Source of the DNA: a virus | Virus record (IMG/VR): IMGVR_UViG_3300042287_000166 | Span: 1-31,516 of that record | Length of the DNA stretch: 31,516 bases | Direction: 5' to 3' (one strand) | Shown here: positions 21,501 to 27,023 of the stretch, piece after piece | Layout: the number at the start of each line of letters is the position of its first letter | Position numbering within the stretch: the stretch's first letter is position 1 | Translations under genes and position numbers: made by a program | The notes under the pieces: generated by a model | What the model saw: the letters and a program-made list of their open reading frames with translations, nothing else | What the model was told of the DNA's origin: nothing | Databases searched by the model: none

Positions 21501-21698
21501 TTAAAATGCGTCCTCTGTGTTTACAGGCTTTAACTTTTTAGTTTTGCCTGTGTCATCACTTGCAATTTCTTCCTCCTTTGGCGTGAAAGTATCGATTGCT
21601 TCCTTTACTAAAACGCTTTCTTCTAACTTAAGAGCGCCTACTGATTGAGCCTTTAAGGCTACCTGAACAAGTATGTTCAATGCTTCGTTTTCTGTCAT
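21501..21698 (-). CDS. Hypothetical 65-residue protein
   Basis: ATG at 21698 (MTENEALNILVQVALKAQSV). The first half is an amphipathic helix with LNILVQVALKAQ, a phrase common in small phage proteins near recombination genes; the second half is acidic and polar and ends KLKPVNTEDAF. It lies 3 bp after the SSB-like gene and before the terminator. The acidic C-terminus ending in Phe is faintly like that of SSB proteins. Function unknown. Confidence 0.6.
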   Translation of the reverse strand: MTENEALNILVQVALKAQSVGALKLEESVLVKEAIDTFTPKEEEIASDDTGKTKKLKPVNTEDAF

Positions 21699-21701
21699 GG
21701 T

Positions 21702-21917
21702 TTAAAATGGTAAATCTGTTTTTACTTCTGTTAATTGTTCTGTTACTGGTGCTACGTAATCATTTACGTAGATATTAAAATCTGGTTGCTTCTCTTCTTT
21801 CTTGTAGCCATTTGCCCACATCGAATAGCGAGTGCCATTAATTGCAAAGTTAATTACTTCGCCTTTTGCAGTCTGTCGCTTCCACGCTCCAAAACTGATT
21901 TTTTTTTCGTCTGTCAT
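21702..21917 (-). CDS. Small protein with SSB-like DLPF tail
   Basis: 71 residues from ATG at 21917 (MTDEKKISFGAWKRQT); the longer frame begins with TTG and is not preferred. The body reads as short strands (GEVINFAINGTRYSMWANG, then DFNIYVNDYV), and the end, TEVKTDLPF, mimics the acidic C-terminal tip of single-stranded-DNA-binding proteins (D-x-P-F). It directly follows the ERF annealing gene. A compact ssDNA-binding or partner-docking protein is plausible. It is far shorter than a normal SSB (about 150-170 residues) and a full OB fold is not obvious. Confidence 0.6.
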   Translation of the reverse strand: MTDEKKISFGAWKRQTAKGEVINFAINGTRYSMWANGYKKEEKQPDFNIYVNDYVAPVTEQLTEVKTDLPF

Positions 21918-21937
21918 AGTTTTCAAATTTATATAAT

Positions 21938-22522
21938 TTATTTGTTAAATTCAAGCTTTTTATTATTTATCAATTCTTTAAAGGTTGTGTTTGTGTGAAA
22001 CATTGGATAAGATGCCCAAATTGCTTTTAAACTATTTACATTATCACACACATTTGTTTCGGCAATAGCGATGTTAAGCAAATTACTTAATTGAACTGCT
22101 TCACCAGCTGAAATCTTTACAGGCTCTTTATCGTTGCTATTCGTTGCGTCACTATCTTTAGTGTCATCAATAGCAAACATTCCATTTAAAGCGTATTTAC
22201 GTGCGTAACTAGAACACGCTCCAGTCACTTGCGAAGCGTCCATCCCTTTTTTATTTTCTTCCTCCCTTGCAAATCCATCTACCAAATATTTGTCTATTCC
22301 ATCCGTAATGTTTACCGAAGCTTTGATGTAATACCTATCTCCGATATTTACAAGTTCATCTGTGATTGATAAAAACAAACCATGCTTTAATAGATGTGGT
22401 TTAACTGCTTCAAGTATATCTTCGCATGAGCGGTACTTATATTTACCGAAGTTATTAGTTTGCCCTTTAGGTGCTTTTAATTCGCTTTGAATTGTGACTA
22501 GCTTTTTAATTAGTTTTTCCAT
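21938..22522 (-). CDS. ERF-family single-strand annealing protein
   Basis: 194 residues from ATG at 22522. The ERF hallmarks are visible: KYKYRSCEDILEAVKPHLLKHGL (about 27-49), then ITDGIDKYLVDGFAREEENK and GACSSYARKYALNGMFAI (about 105-122), the conserved SYARRY-type motif. It would anneal single strands and promote recombination and genome circularisation, a need for a phage with permuted or repeated ends. It starts 3 bp after the 57-residue gene and is the first clearly recognisable early gene. No companion exonuclease is visible nearby. Confidence 0.9.
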   Translation of the reverse strand: MEKLIKKLVTIQSELKAPKGQTNNFGKYKYRSCEDILEAVKPHLLKHGLFLSITDELVNIGDRYYIKASVNITDGIDKYLVDGFAREEENKKGMDASQVTGACSSYARKYALNGMFAIDDTKDSDATNSNDKEPVKISAGEAVQLSNLLNIAIAETNVCDNVNSLKAIWASYPMFHTNTTFKELINNKKLEFNK

Positions 22523-22525
22523 GTC

Positions 22526-22699
22526 TTATAAAATTACAAATTCTTTGTTTTCAAAATACCATTCTTCAGGTTCGTTAAATTCATTGGTAAATTCAATAAG
22601 CGAAAACTTAAACCATCGTTTTAGAATGATACCTGTTTTTCCTGTGGTTTGCACGTCAATCCCTTGCGGATTAGTCAATAATTTTACTTTATTATCCAT
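22526..22699 (-). CDS. Hypothetical 57-residue protein
   Basis: ATG at 22699 (MDNKVKLLTNPQGIDVQTTG), TAA at 22526, 3 bp before the ERF gene. Beta-rich, with KRWFKFSLIEFTNEFNEPEE and an end of NKEFVIL, like a small barrel. It overlaps the preceding 42-residue gene by 16 bases. The good fit between two neighbours and natural composition support it. No function recognised. Confidence 0.6.
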   Translation of the reverse strand: MDNKVKLLTNPQGIDVQTTGKTGIILKRWFKFSLIEFTNEFNEPEEWYFENKEFVIL

Positions 22700-22812
22700 A
22701 ATATTAATTTTTTAAAAGTTGTTTGTTTGTTTTGATTTGATTTAAAGATTATTTGTTCTTCATAAAGCCTAATATAATTAAGCTTTGATTTTTCGAGTGG
22801 TGTTAATTCCAT
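22684..22812 (-). CDS. Hypothetical 42-residue protein
   Basis: ATG at 22812 follows the stop of the first early gene by one base; TAA at 22684 lies inside the next gene. The product (MELTPLEKSKLNYIRLYEEQ) is helical and basic toward its end (TTFKKLILWIIK). Its LTPLEKxK opening resembles small phage proteins of unknown role. Overlap with the next gene suggests coupled translation. Confidence 0.5.
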   Translation of the reverse strand: MELTPLEKSKLNYIRLYEEQIIFKSNQNKQTTFKKLILWIIK

Positions 22813-22813
22813 T

Positions 22814-23029
22814 TTATTTTGTAATATATTTACTCCAGTAATTTACAGCGTTATTTATGTCTAGTTCTGAATTAGTGAAATATCTTCTTTTCACTATTAA
22901 ATTGTTTTCCGATGAACTAGTTTCAACCTCTATTGCAAATTTCCATCCTAATTCTAAAGCTTTTTTATTGCTTAAAACAAAATACTTTCTTGTAGTTGTG
23001 TCAATTTGAAATGTTTTAAATAGTTTCAT
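22814..23029 (-). CDS. Hypothetical 71-residue protein, first early gene
   Basis: ATG at 23029, the first start after promoter C (25 bp downstream of its -7 box). Mixed strand/helix sequence: KYFVLSNKKALELGWKFAIEV, then KRRYFTNSELDINNAVNYWSKYI. No motif of a known regulator or inhibitor is visible. Being first in the unit, it is a candidate for an early host-takeover protein, but nothing in the sequence shows that. Confidence 0.65.
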   Translation of the reverse strand: MKLFKTFQIDTTTRKYFVLSNKKALELGWKFAIEVETSSSENNLIVKRRYFTNSELDINNAVNYWSKYITK

Positions 23030-23053
23030 AATTATTTCTTTTTATTGTTGAAA

Positions 23054-23099
23054 CAAATATAAGGTCATTGCACAAAAGAATTGTCATAGAAATGTCATA
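23054..23099 (-). promoter_or_regulatory. Promoter C: tandem TATGACA-boxes and TAnnTTTG, early genes
   Basis: On the minus strand TATGACATT (23099-23091) and TATGACAAT (23088-23080) are 11 bp apart, followed by exactly 18 bp and TATATTTG at 23061-23054. It shares its design with promoters A and B, with one base changed in the distal box. It lies between the terminator of the lysis genes and the first early gene. Confidence 0.75.
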
Positions 23100-23102
23100 A
23101 AT

Positions 23103-23134
23103 AAAAAAAGGCAGTCAAATTAATGACCACCTTT
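23103..23134 (-). terminator. Intrinsic terminator after the lysis cassette
   Basis: On the minus strand AAAGGTGGTCA (23134-23124) pairs with TGACTGCCTTT (23117-23107) through eleven positions including two G-T wobbles, around a six-base loop, and is followed by a T-run (A at 23103-23109). It closes the portal-to-spanin unit and insulates promoter C, which begins four bases further on. Confidence 0.8.
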
Positions 23135-23155
23135 AAACAAACAACAATGAAAAAC

Positions 23156-23545
23156 TTAATTAAAGCGTTTTACAGCTACATAAGCACCGACAAACAAAAG
23201 TAATAAATAAAATGAATACTTGTAAAAAGAGTTTTTAACAATGACTTCCTTTGTCTTTGTGATTGTTTTCGTGATAGGAACGATAATCTCTTTAGGTTTG
23301 CAAATCCCTTGCACTCTTATATACTTATCTCTGAATTTTTGAATAGTGATTACCATTTGACCACTAGTATCTTGAATAGTCACGATTGAATCCTTAAACA
23401 ATACCAAAGTATCAAGCTGAATCTTTGCAGGAACTATAATAGTGTCCTTAATTGTAATCGTTTCCGTAAATCGTTTACTTGCGCATGACGCAATTACAAG
23501 CGATATAAGCAACGATAATAATAAAGCCTTATAATTTGTCATCAT
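23156..23545 (-). CDS. One-piece (u-)spanin lipoprotein
   Basis: 129 residues from ATG at 23545 (or the next codon, 23542). The N-terminus is a lipoprotein signal, LLLSLLISLVIASC, with lipobox IASC and Cys21 as the lipidation site. The middle is a beta/coil periplasmic part (TETITIKDTIIVPAKIQLDT). Residues about 110-125 are a transmembrane helix (YSFYLLLLFVGAYVAV) with a short KRFN end. A protein anchored by lipid in the outer membrane and by a C-terminal helix in the inner membrane is the plan of unimolecular spanins such as T1 gp11. It lies beside a holin-like gene. Function: outer membrane disruption at lysis. Confidence 0.8.
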   Translation of the reverse strand: MMTNYKALLLSLLISLVIASCASKRFTETITIKDTIIVPAKIQLDTLVLFKDSIVTIQDTSGQMVITIQKFRDKYIRVQGICKPKEIIVPITKTITKTKEVIVKNSFYKYSFYLLLLFVGAYVAVKRFN

Positions 23546-23735
23546 CTGTGCTAAAGTTTGTTAGGAACTTCCCTATGACCCCGGAAACGATAGCAACGAT
23601 TGCCACCCATTCAAAACCTGCATAAATTGAATAACTAGCTACCATTGTAGAACAAGCAAGTAGTGTGTCCCCTATTTTACGAAAGGTCTTTGGCGTTGGT
23701 TTCCAGTATCTGTTTTTAAGTTTGCTCACAATCAT
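23529..23735 (-). CDS. Holin-like small membrane protein
   Basis: 68 residues from ATG at 23735. Basic N-terminus (MIVSKLKNRYWKPTPKTFRK), two hydrophobic segments at about 22-39 (GDTLLACSTMVASYSIYA) and 43-60 (WVAIVAIVSGVIGKFLTN), and an acidic tail (STDDDKL). The charge pattern and two-span topology are those of class II holins. It lies between the DUF5675 gene and the spanin, overlapping the latter by 17 bases, making a compact lysis cassette. Holin is inferred from topology and context. Confidence 0.65.
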   Translation of the reverse strand: MIVSKLKNRYWKPTPKTFRKIGDTLLACSTMVASYSIYAGFEWVAIVAIVSGVIGKFLTNFSTDDDKL

Positions 23736-23745
23736 AAATATAAAA

Positions 23746-24198
23746 TTAATAAACGATTTGCAATTCTACCTTTTCATTGTTTTGTATAGCTTTGTTAATC
23801 TCTTTTATAAGCTTGACCTCGGTGCTACCTTGAATCCAATTTAAGACTTTGCCAAATGGTTTATTAATGTGCTTTGTATTTGCGACTAGAATACAGCCTT
23901 CCGTATTTTCATGAGTATTGCCACCATGAATTCTGATTCCAGAAAATCCTTTGACTTTCAAAACTTCTGGCATTACACGTTTAAAACGATTACTTAGTGT
24001 TAATATTACTCGATAAGTTCCAGAAGGTATAGCTGTAACACCAAATTTCTTTTGAGTTTTTATTTCAGATTCGATTTGCAACTGGTGTATCATTCTGTCT
24101 TTGTCCTCAAGCGTATAGCAAAAGAACTTATCGTTTATAAACATTGACCCGATAGTTTCGGTATCTGTAAAAAATTCCCTTTTAACTGTTATTTTCAT
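23746..24198 (-). CDS. DUF5675 protein, probable cell-wall enzyme
   Basis: 150 residues from ATG at 24198. The middle carries the DUF5675 signature: IPSGTYRVILTLSNRFKR (57-74), then FSGIRIHGGNTHENTEGCIL (85-104), with His91 and Cys102. The H-G...T-x-G-C arrangement is that of L,D-transpeptidase/YkuD-like active sites, so a peptidoglycan-acting role is likely. Its place upstream of the holin-like and spanin genes, and the absence of any other endolysin candidate, make it the best guess for the lytic enzyme. This last step is inference; DUF5675 chemistry is not settled to my knowledge. It overlaps the DUF5664 gene by 17 bases. Confidence 0.75.
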   Translation of the reverse strand: MKITVKREFFTDTETIGSMFINDKFFCYTLEDKDRMIHQLQIESEIKTQKKFGVTAIPSGTYRVILTLSNRFKRVMPEVLKVKGFSGIRIHGGNTHENTEGCILVANTKHINKPFGKVLNWIQGSTEVKLIKEINKAIQNNEKVELQIVY

Positions 24199-24592
24199 GC
24201 TCTTTATAATAATGGTCTATTGCTATTCCTTCCTTTTGTTCGTTCTTCATTATCAATTGAATGCCAAACATAATACAAGCTAAATGGTCTTCACTTCTAT
24301 CACCTAATTCATACTTAGCTAAATGCCTGTGTAAACTTTCAAGTGACGATTCATCTGGTTGACCCTTTTGCCAGTTGTTTTTTTCGTACTTATTAGCACC
24401 CATTCGCAATAGATAGCCAAATCTTAGTCTAACGTAAGCATCTAAATGATTTACTAATGGTTTATTTGTGTCATCGTCGCGCTGACTTCCGCTTTCGAAC
24501 ACTCTTTTATTTGCATTTTTTACATATTCCGCGATAGGATTGTCTTTCTTTTCTTCAATATACTCATAATGTACGCCCGGTATTCTTTTCAT
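24182..24592 (-). CDS. DUF5664-type dATP/dGTP diphosphohydrolase-like protein
   Basis: 136 residues from ATG at 24592. Residues about 42-110 match the DUF5664/MazG-like pattern: PLVNHLDAYVRLRFGYLLRMGANKYEKNNWQKG, then ESLHRHLAKYELGDRSEDHLACIMFGIQLIM, which supplies metal-binding Glu, His and Asp. Members hydrolyse dNTPs (the MazZ relatives act on dATP/dGTP). No PurZ-like gene occurs in the window, so a 2-aminoadenine genome is not supported; nucleotide-pool control is the more modest reading. It is oddly placed between connector and lysis genes. ATGA overlap with the micro-gene before it. Confidence 0.7.
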   Translation of the reverse strand: MKRIPGVHYEYIEEKKDNPIAEYVKNANKRVFESGSQRDDDTNKPLVNHLDAYVRLRFGYLLRMGANKYEKNNWQKGQPDESSLESLHRHLAKYELGDRSEDHLACIMFGIQLIMKNEQKEGIAIDHYYKEHENNS

Positions 24593-24723
24593 TTTTGTAT
24601 TAATTTTCTTAATGCCATAACTATTTCTTGAAGTTCCGCTTCTTTCAAAGCTTTGAGCTTCATTAATCCCTTTATCTTTTTATTCTCGATTGCCTTTTCC
24701 TCTAATATTTGCATGTAACTCAT
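24589..24723 (-). CDS. Hypothetical 44-residue coiled-coil peptide
   Basis: ATG at 24723, TGA overlapping the next ATG (ATGA). The product (MSYMQILEEKAIENKKIKGL) is a single charged amphipathic helix ending ALRKLIQK. Coupled junction and clean composition support a real gene. Upstream of it, 24724-24847 (124 bp) is very AT-rich and I see no gene or clear promoter in it. Confidence 0.55.
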   Translation of the reverse strand: MSYMQILEEKAIENKKIKGLMKLKALKEAELQEIVMALRKLIQK

Positions 24724-24847
24724 AAAAAAATTGTTAATACTGATTTGTTAAAATAAATAAATAAACCTCCAATTTTTAAATAATTACCTTTATATTTTTG
24801 AAAAAATATTTTAAACTTTCTTTCTGATTGTTTAAAATTATATAGTT

Positions 24848-25591
24848 TTATAACCATTCTATTTTGCTTCCTAAATTCATTGGAATAAATATAGCCGTTT
24901 TACCATCGATAACTATTCCACAACCTAAAGTAGGCTTCTTTGCGTACACTTTGCCATAAGCCATAGCGTATGACCTAACATCAATTCCACACCCGACATT
25001 CATTCCGAAAATCATATCTCTGTCCGATGCTGAATAGTTTACACCGCCGAAAGAATGAATATGACCTATCACCGTGGATTGTCTATTATCCCTTGCGCGA
25101 TTAATTGCACCTTGCGCACCACTTGACCCCGTGCCATGGATATATAATGTATTATCTATTTCATGACTATAAGCCCATTTCCACCCTTCGGGATAACCTA
25201 GCATTTCATTATAAGTTTTAAACATAGACTTAGGAAGTCCAGCAGTTTGAAGTTTTCTAGTTGGTAGGCTTGAATGATTACCTATACAACCATAAACATT
25301 CGGGAAGGCTTCATGCCATTTAACGTGGTCTTTACGTGCTAGTTCTAATTCATTACCCGCGCTTTCACCATCGGGGTCTGATTCGTGGTAACTAATCGCA
25401 TGAAAATCGGTATCGTCACCAATATCCACAACTGTTGAAACTTGAAACTTATTAAACACTTCGTACACAAACTCAAAGTAATCTGGATGCGTGAATGGAG
25501 CGTGTCTATCGCCTATAATACCAACTACGTTTGAATTGCGAAATGATTTAATCAAGTCGTATTCATTTGAATTTAATCTCGGTCTATACAT
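24848..25591 (-). CDS. Calcineurin-like metallophosphoesterase
   Basis: 247 residues from ATG at 25591. The full metal-binding set is present: GDRH (27-30, the DxH motif), GDD (58-60), GNH (104-106), IHG (151-153) and GHIH (176-179). Phage versions act on nucleic acid ends, cyclic nucleotides or phosphoproteins; the substrate here cannot be told. No accessory domain is fused. A possible promoter lies just upstream and a 124-bp AT-rich gap follows, so it may be expressed somewhat apart from its neighbours, a coiled-coil membrane protein and nucleotide hydrolase. Confidence 0.85.
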   Translation of the reverse strand: MYRPRLNSNEYDLIKSFRNSNVVGIIGDRHAPFTHPDYFEFVYEVFNKFQVSTVVDIGDDTDFHAISYHESDPDGESAGNELELARKDHVKWHEAFPNVYGCIGNHSSLPTRKLQTAGLPKSMFKTYNEMLGYPEGWKWAYSHEIDNTLYIHGTGSSGAQGAINRARDNRQSTVIGHIHSFGGVNYSASDRDMIFGMNVGCGIDVRSYAMAYGKVYAKKPTLGCGIVIDGKTAIFIPMNLGSKIEWL

Positions 25592-25608
25592 TGTTTGTTT
25601 TTTTTAAA

Positions 25609-25616
25609 CAAAGATA
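25609..25616 (-). promoter_or_regulatory. Possible promoter for the metallophosphoesterase gene
   Basis: TATCTTTG on the minus strand, identical to the -7 box of promoter B, lies 17 bp before the ATG in a 62-bp gap between genes. It lacks the TATGACAAT boxes and no clear -33 element is seen, so it would be a host-type or weak promoter. Confidence 0.4.
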
Positions 25617-25653
25617 ATGAAATTATGAAAGATTTTTTGAATGTTGAAAAGTG

Positions 25654-25920
25654 CTAAAACAAAGCGGGGAATATCTTTTTAATTAATTCCGTTATTTGCC
25701 ATCCGCCCGTGATTCCTACACCGATAAGTGTATAATAAACATATTTAAACTTGTTTTGAATTGATGCTATTTCTTCAGTGTTTTTTTTAGTTTGAAGTTT
25801 CAAGCCTTCGCCGAAATATTCACTTCCTAGAATAGCGTCCTCAATCGTTTGGACTTTATGCGATAGGTTGCGTAATTCTTCGAATACCTTTTCTAAAGTA
25901 GCACTTTCTTTTTGTGTCAT
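25654..25920 (-). CDS. Coiled coil plus single-span membrane protein (XhlA-like layout)
   Basis: 88 residues from ATG at 25920 (ATGA overlap with the gene before it). Residues 5-60 are a charged coiled coil (ATLEKVFEELRNLSHKVQTI; TKKNTEEIASIQNKFK), and about 61-77 are hydrophobic (YVYYTLIGVGITGGW) before a short basic end (KKIFPALF). This coil-then-span layout is that of haemolysin XhlA-type proteins, which assist holins in some phages. It is distant from the main lysis cassette by three genes, so it might instead be a virion-associated or superinfection protein. Confidence 0.6.
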   Translation of the reverse strand: MTQKESATLEKVFEELRNLSHKVQTIEDAILGSEYFGEGLKLQTKKNTEEIASIQNKFKYVYYTLIGVGITGGWQITELIKKIFPALF

Positions 25921-26369
25921 TGCCCTGCATCAATCAAAGGGTAATCGGAAGGCACAGCGCATCTATCAGCTACGTAAGGAATAGCAAGTGAGATTGAAGC
26001 CTGAACACCTGCTACAAGGTCTGACAATCGTTCTGTAAAGAAATTAATATTAACCGAGTTACCTAGTGTAAATTCGAAAGTATCGCTTCGAAGTTGTGCA
26101 ATAATATCTTGACATACTAACATTTGGTCACTAATAACGTCATCTTCGTTCTTTTCGTCTGCAAATACTAAATCAGCAAAGATAATAGACAAAGAAAGAT
26201 TAAATATTGAACCGCTTACGTTTGAACTTTCGATTGTGCAATACATGAGCGGATAAGTAATTGACTTGCTTTCACCTAATTCCCAAACATCGCCCCAACC
26301 AAAGTCATTGATTTGCTTGTGGTCGATTGCTAAATTATTTAGTAGACTTTTTACTTCCTTTATTGTCAT
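25917..26369 (-). CDS. Probable head-tail connector / tail terminator protein
   Basis: 150 residues from ATG at 26369. Beta-rich centre (GDVWELGESKSITYPLMYCT; SGSIFNLSLSIIFADLVF) with a helix (VISDQMLVCQDIIAQLRSDTF), and an end of ADRCAVPSDYPL. The YPL phrase followed by strands and a long helix is a pattern seen in tail terminators and connectors that follow the adaptor gene. It is placed directly downstream of the connector-like 196-residue gene and the portal. Assigned by position and fold style. Confidence 0.55.
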   Translation of the reverse strand: MTIKEVKSLLNNLAIDHKQINDFGWGDVWELGESKSITYPLMYCTIESSNVSGSIFNLSLSIIFADLVFADEKNEDDVISDQMLVCQDIIAQLRSDTFEFTLGNSVNINFFTERLSDLVAGVQASISLAIPYVADRCAVPSDYPLIDAGQ

Positions 26370-26433
26370 TTTTTACAGTGCTTAAATAAGTCTTTAACTT
26401 AACTACGTTCTTATTTGAATAATCCTTTGCCAT
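26335..26433 (-). CDS. Possible 32-residue basic peptide
   Basis: ATG at 26433 forms a TAATG junction with the connector gene stop, and the frame ends inside the next gene (35-base overlap). The product (MAKDYSNKNVVKLKTYLSTV) is short and Lys-rich (GSKKSTK at the end). It fills the 63-bp gap between the two connector genes. The coupled start favours it; the size and overlap count against it. Confidence 0.4.
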   Translation of the reverse strand: MAKDYSNKNVVKLKTYLSTVKNDNKGSKKSTK

Positions 26434-27023
26434 TAATCTCTATAATCTTTACCTAATGCACCGAATTGTGATTGGTACATTTCTGAATAGTCTTTGTAAT
26501 CTCTTTCAACACCACCAAGAAACATTCCTGTGCTATAACTAGACCCATTTGGGTGTATAATATCCGAACCGCTGCCGGGATTGTTATACAAAGGATAATC
26601 GATTATGTTTTCACAAAGATAATTTGTAATTCTTTGCGCGTACCATTCAGCTTTATTCTTATAGTAACTCATTAAGTCGAATAATTCAGACAAACTAGCT
26701 TCGTTTGAATTTTCACTATTTTTTCTAAGCACGTTTTTATTGGTCATCTTAAAACCTAATGACATAACCATTTCACTTGCGACATACCAGCAAATACAAT
26801 CGGTGACGTATAAGTCAAGAAGCTTTTTATTTAAAACAGTCAAGCTATTATCTTCTATTTGAGTTTGCAATTCTTGATATAAACCAGTCCCTAAAATAGG
26901 CTCGATATACATATCCTGAGATTGCTTGATAGTTGGTCTTATAAGTTTAGGGTCTACATTGTCCTGCAATAGTGACCTATCTTTTAGCGTTGTTTCGCTT
27001 ATAAATAAAATATTCGCGCTCAT
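26433..27023 (-). CDS. Head-tail adaptor, DUF6712-like
   Basis: 196 residues from ATG at 27023. The helical sequence opens MSANILFISETTLKDRSLLQ, followed by DNVDPKLIRPTIKQSQDMYI and EPILGTGLYQELQTQI, the usual look of the connector (gp6-like, DUF6712) in Bacteroidota phages. TDCICWYVASEMVM and a Gly/Ser/Asn-rich tail follow. It joins the portal vertex to the tail. The single-base overlap with the portal gene (TAATG-type) shows coupled expression. Confidence is good because start motif, length and neighbour agree. Confidence 0.7.
   Translation of the reverse strand: MSANILFISETTLKDRSLLQDNVDPKLIRPTIKQSQDMYIEPILGTGLYQELQTQIEDNSLTVLNKKLLDLYVTDCICWYVASEMVMSLGFKMTNKNVLRKNSENSNEASLSELFDLMSYYKNKAEWYAQRITNYLCENIIDYPLYNNPGSGSDIIHPNGSSYSTGMFLGGVERDYKDYSEMYQSQFGALGKDYRD

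Noticed and set aside
13003-23155. Integrase, excisionase or CI-type repressor for lysogeny
   Set aside because: Read through all minus- and plus-strand genes without finding tyrosine or serine recombinase motifs. Small HTH-like genes remain, but none can be called a repressor.
24182-24592. Evidence for a 2-aminoadenine (Z) genome
   Set aside because: DUF5664 alone is not enough; no PurZ or DpoZ-type gene is present in this apparently complete genome.
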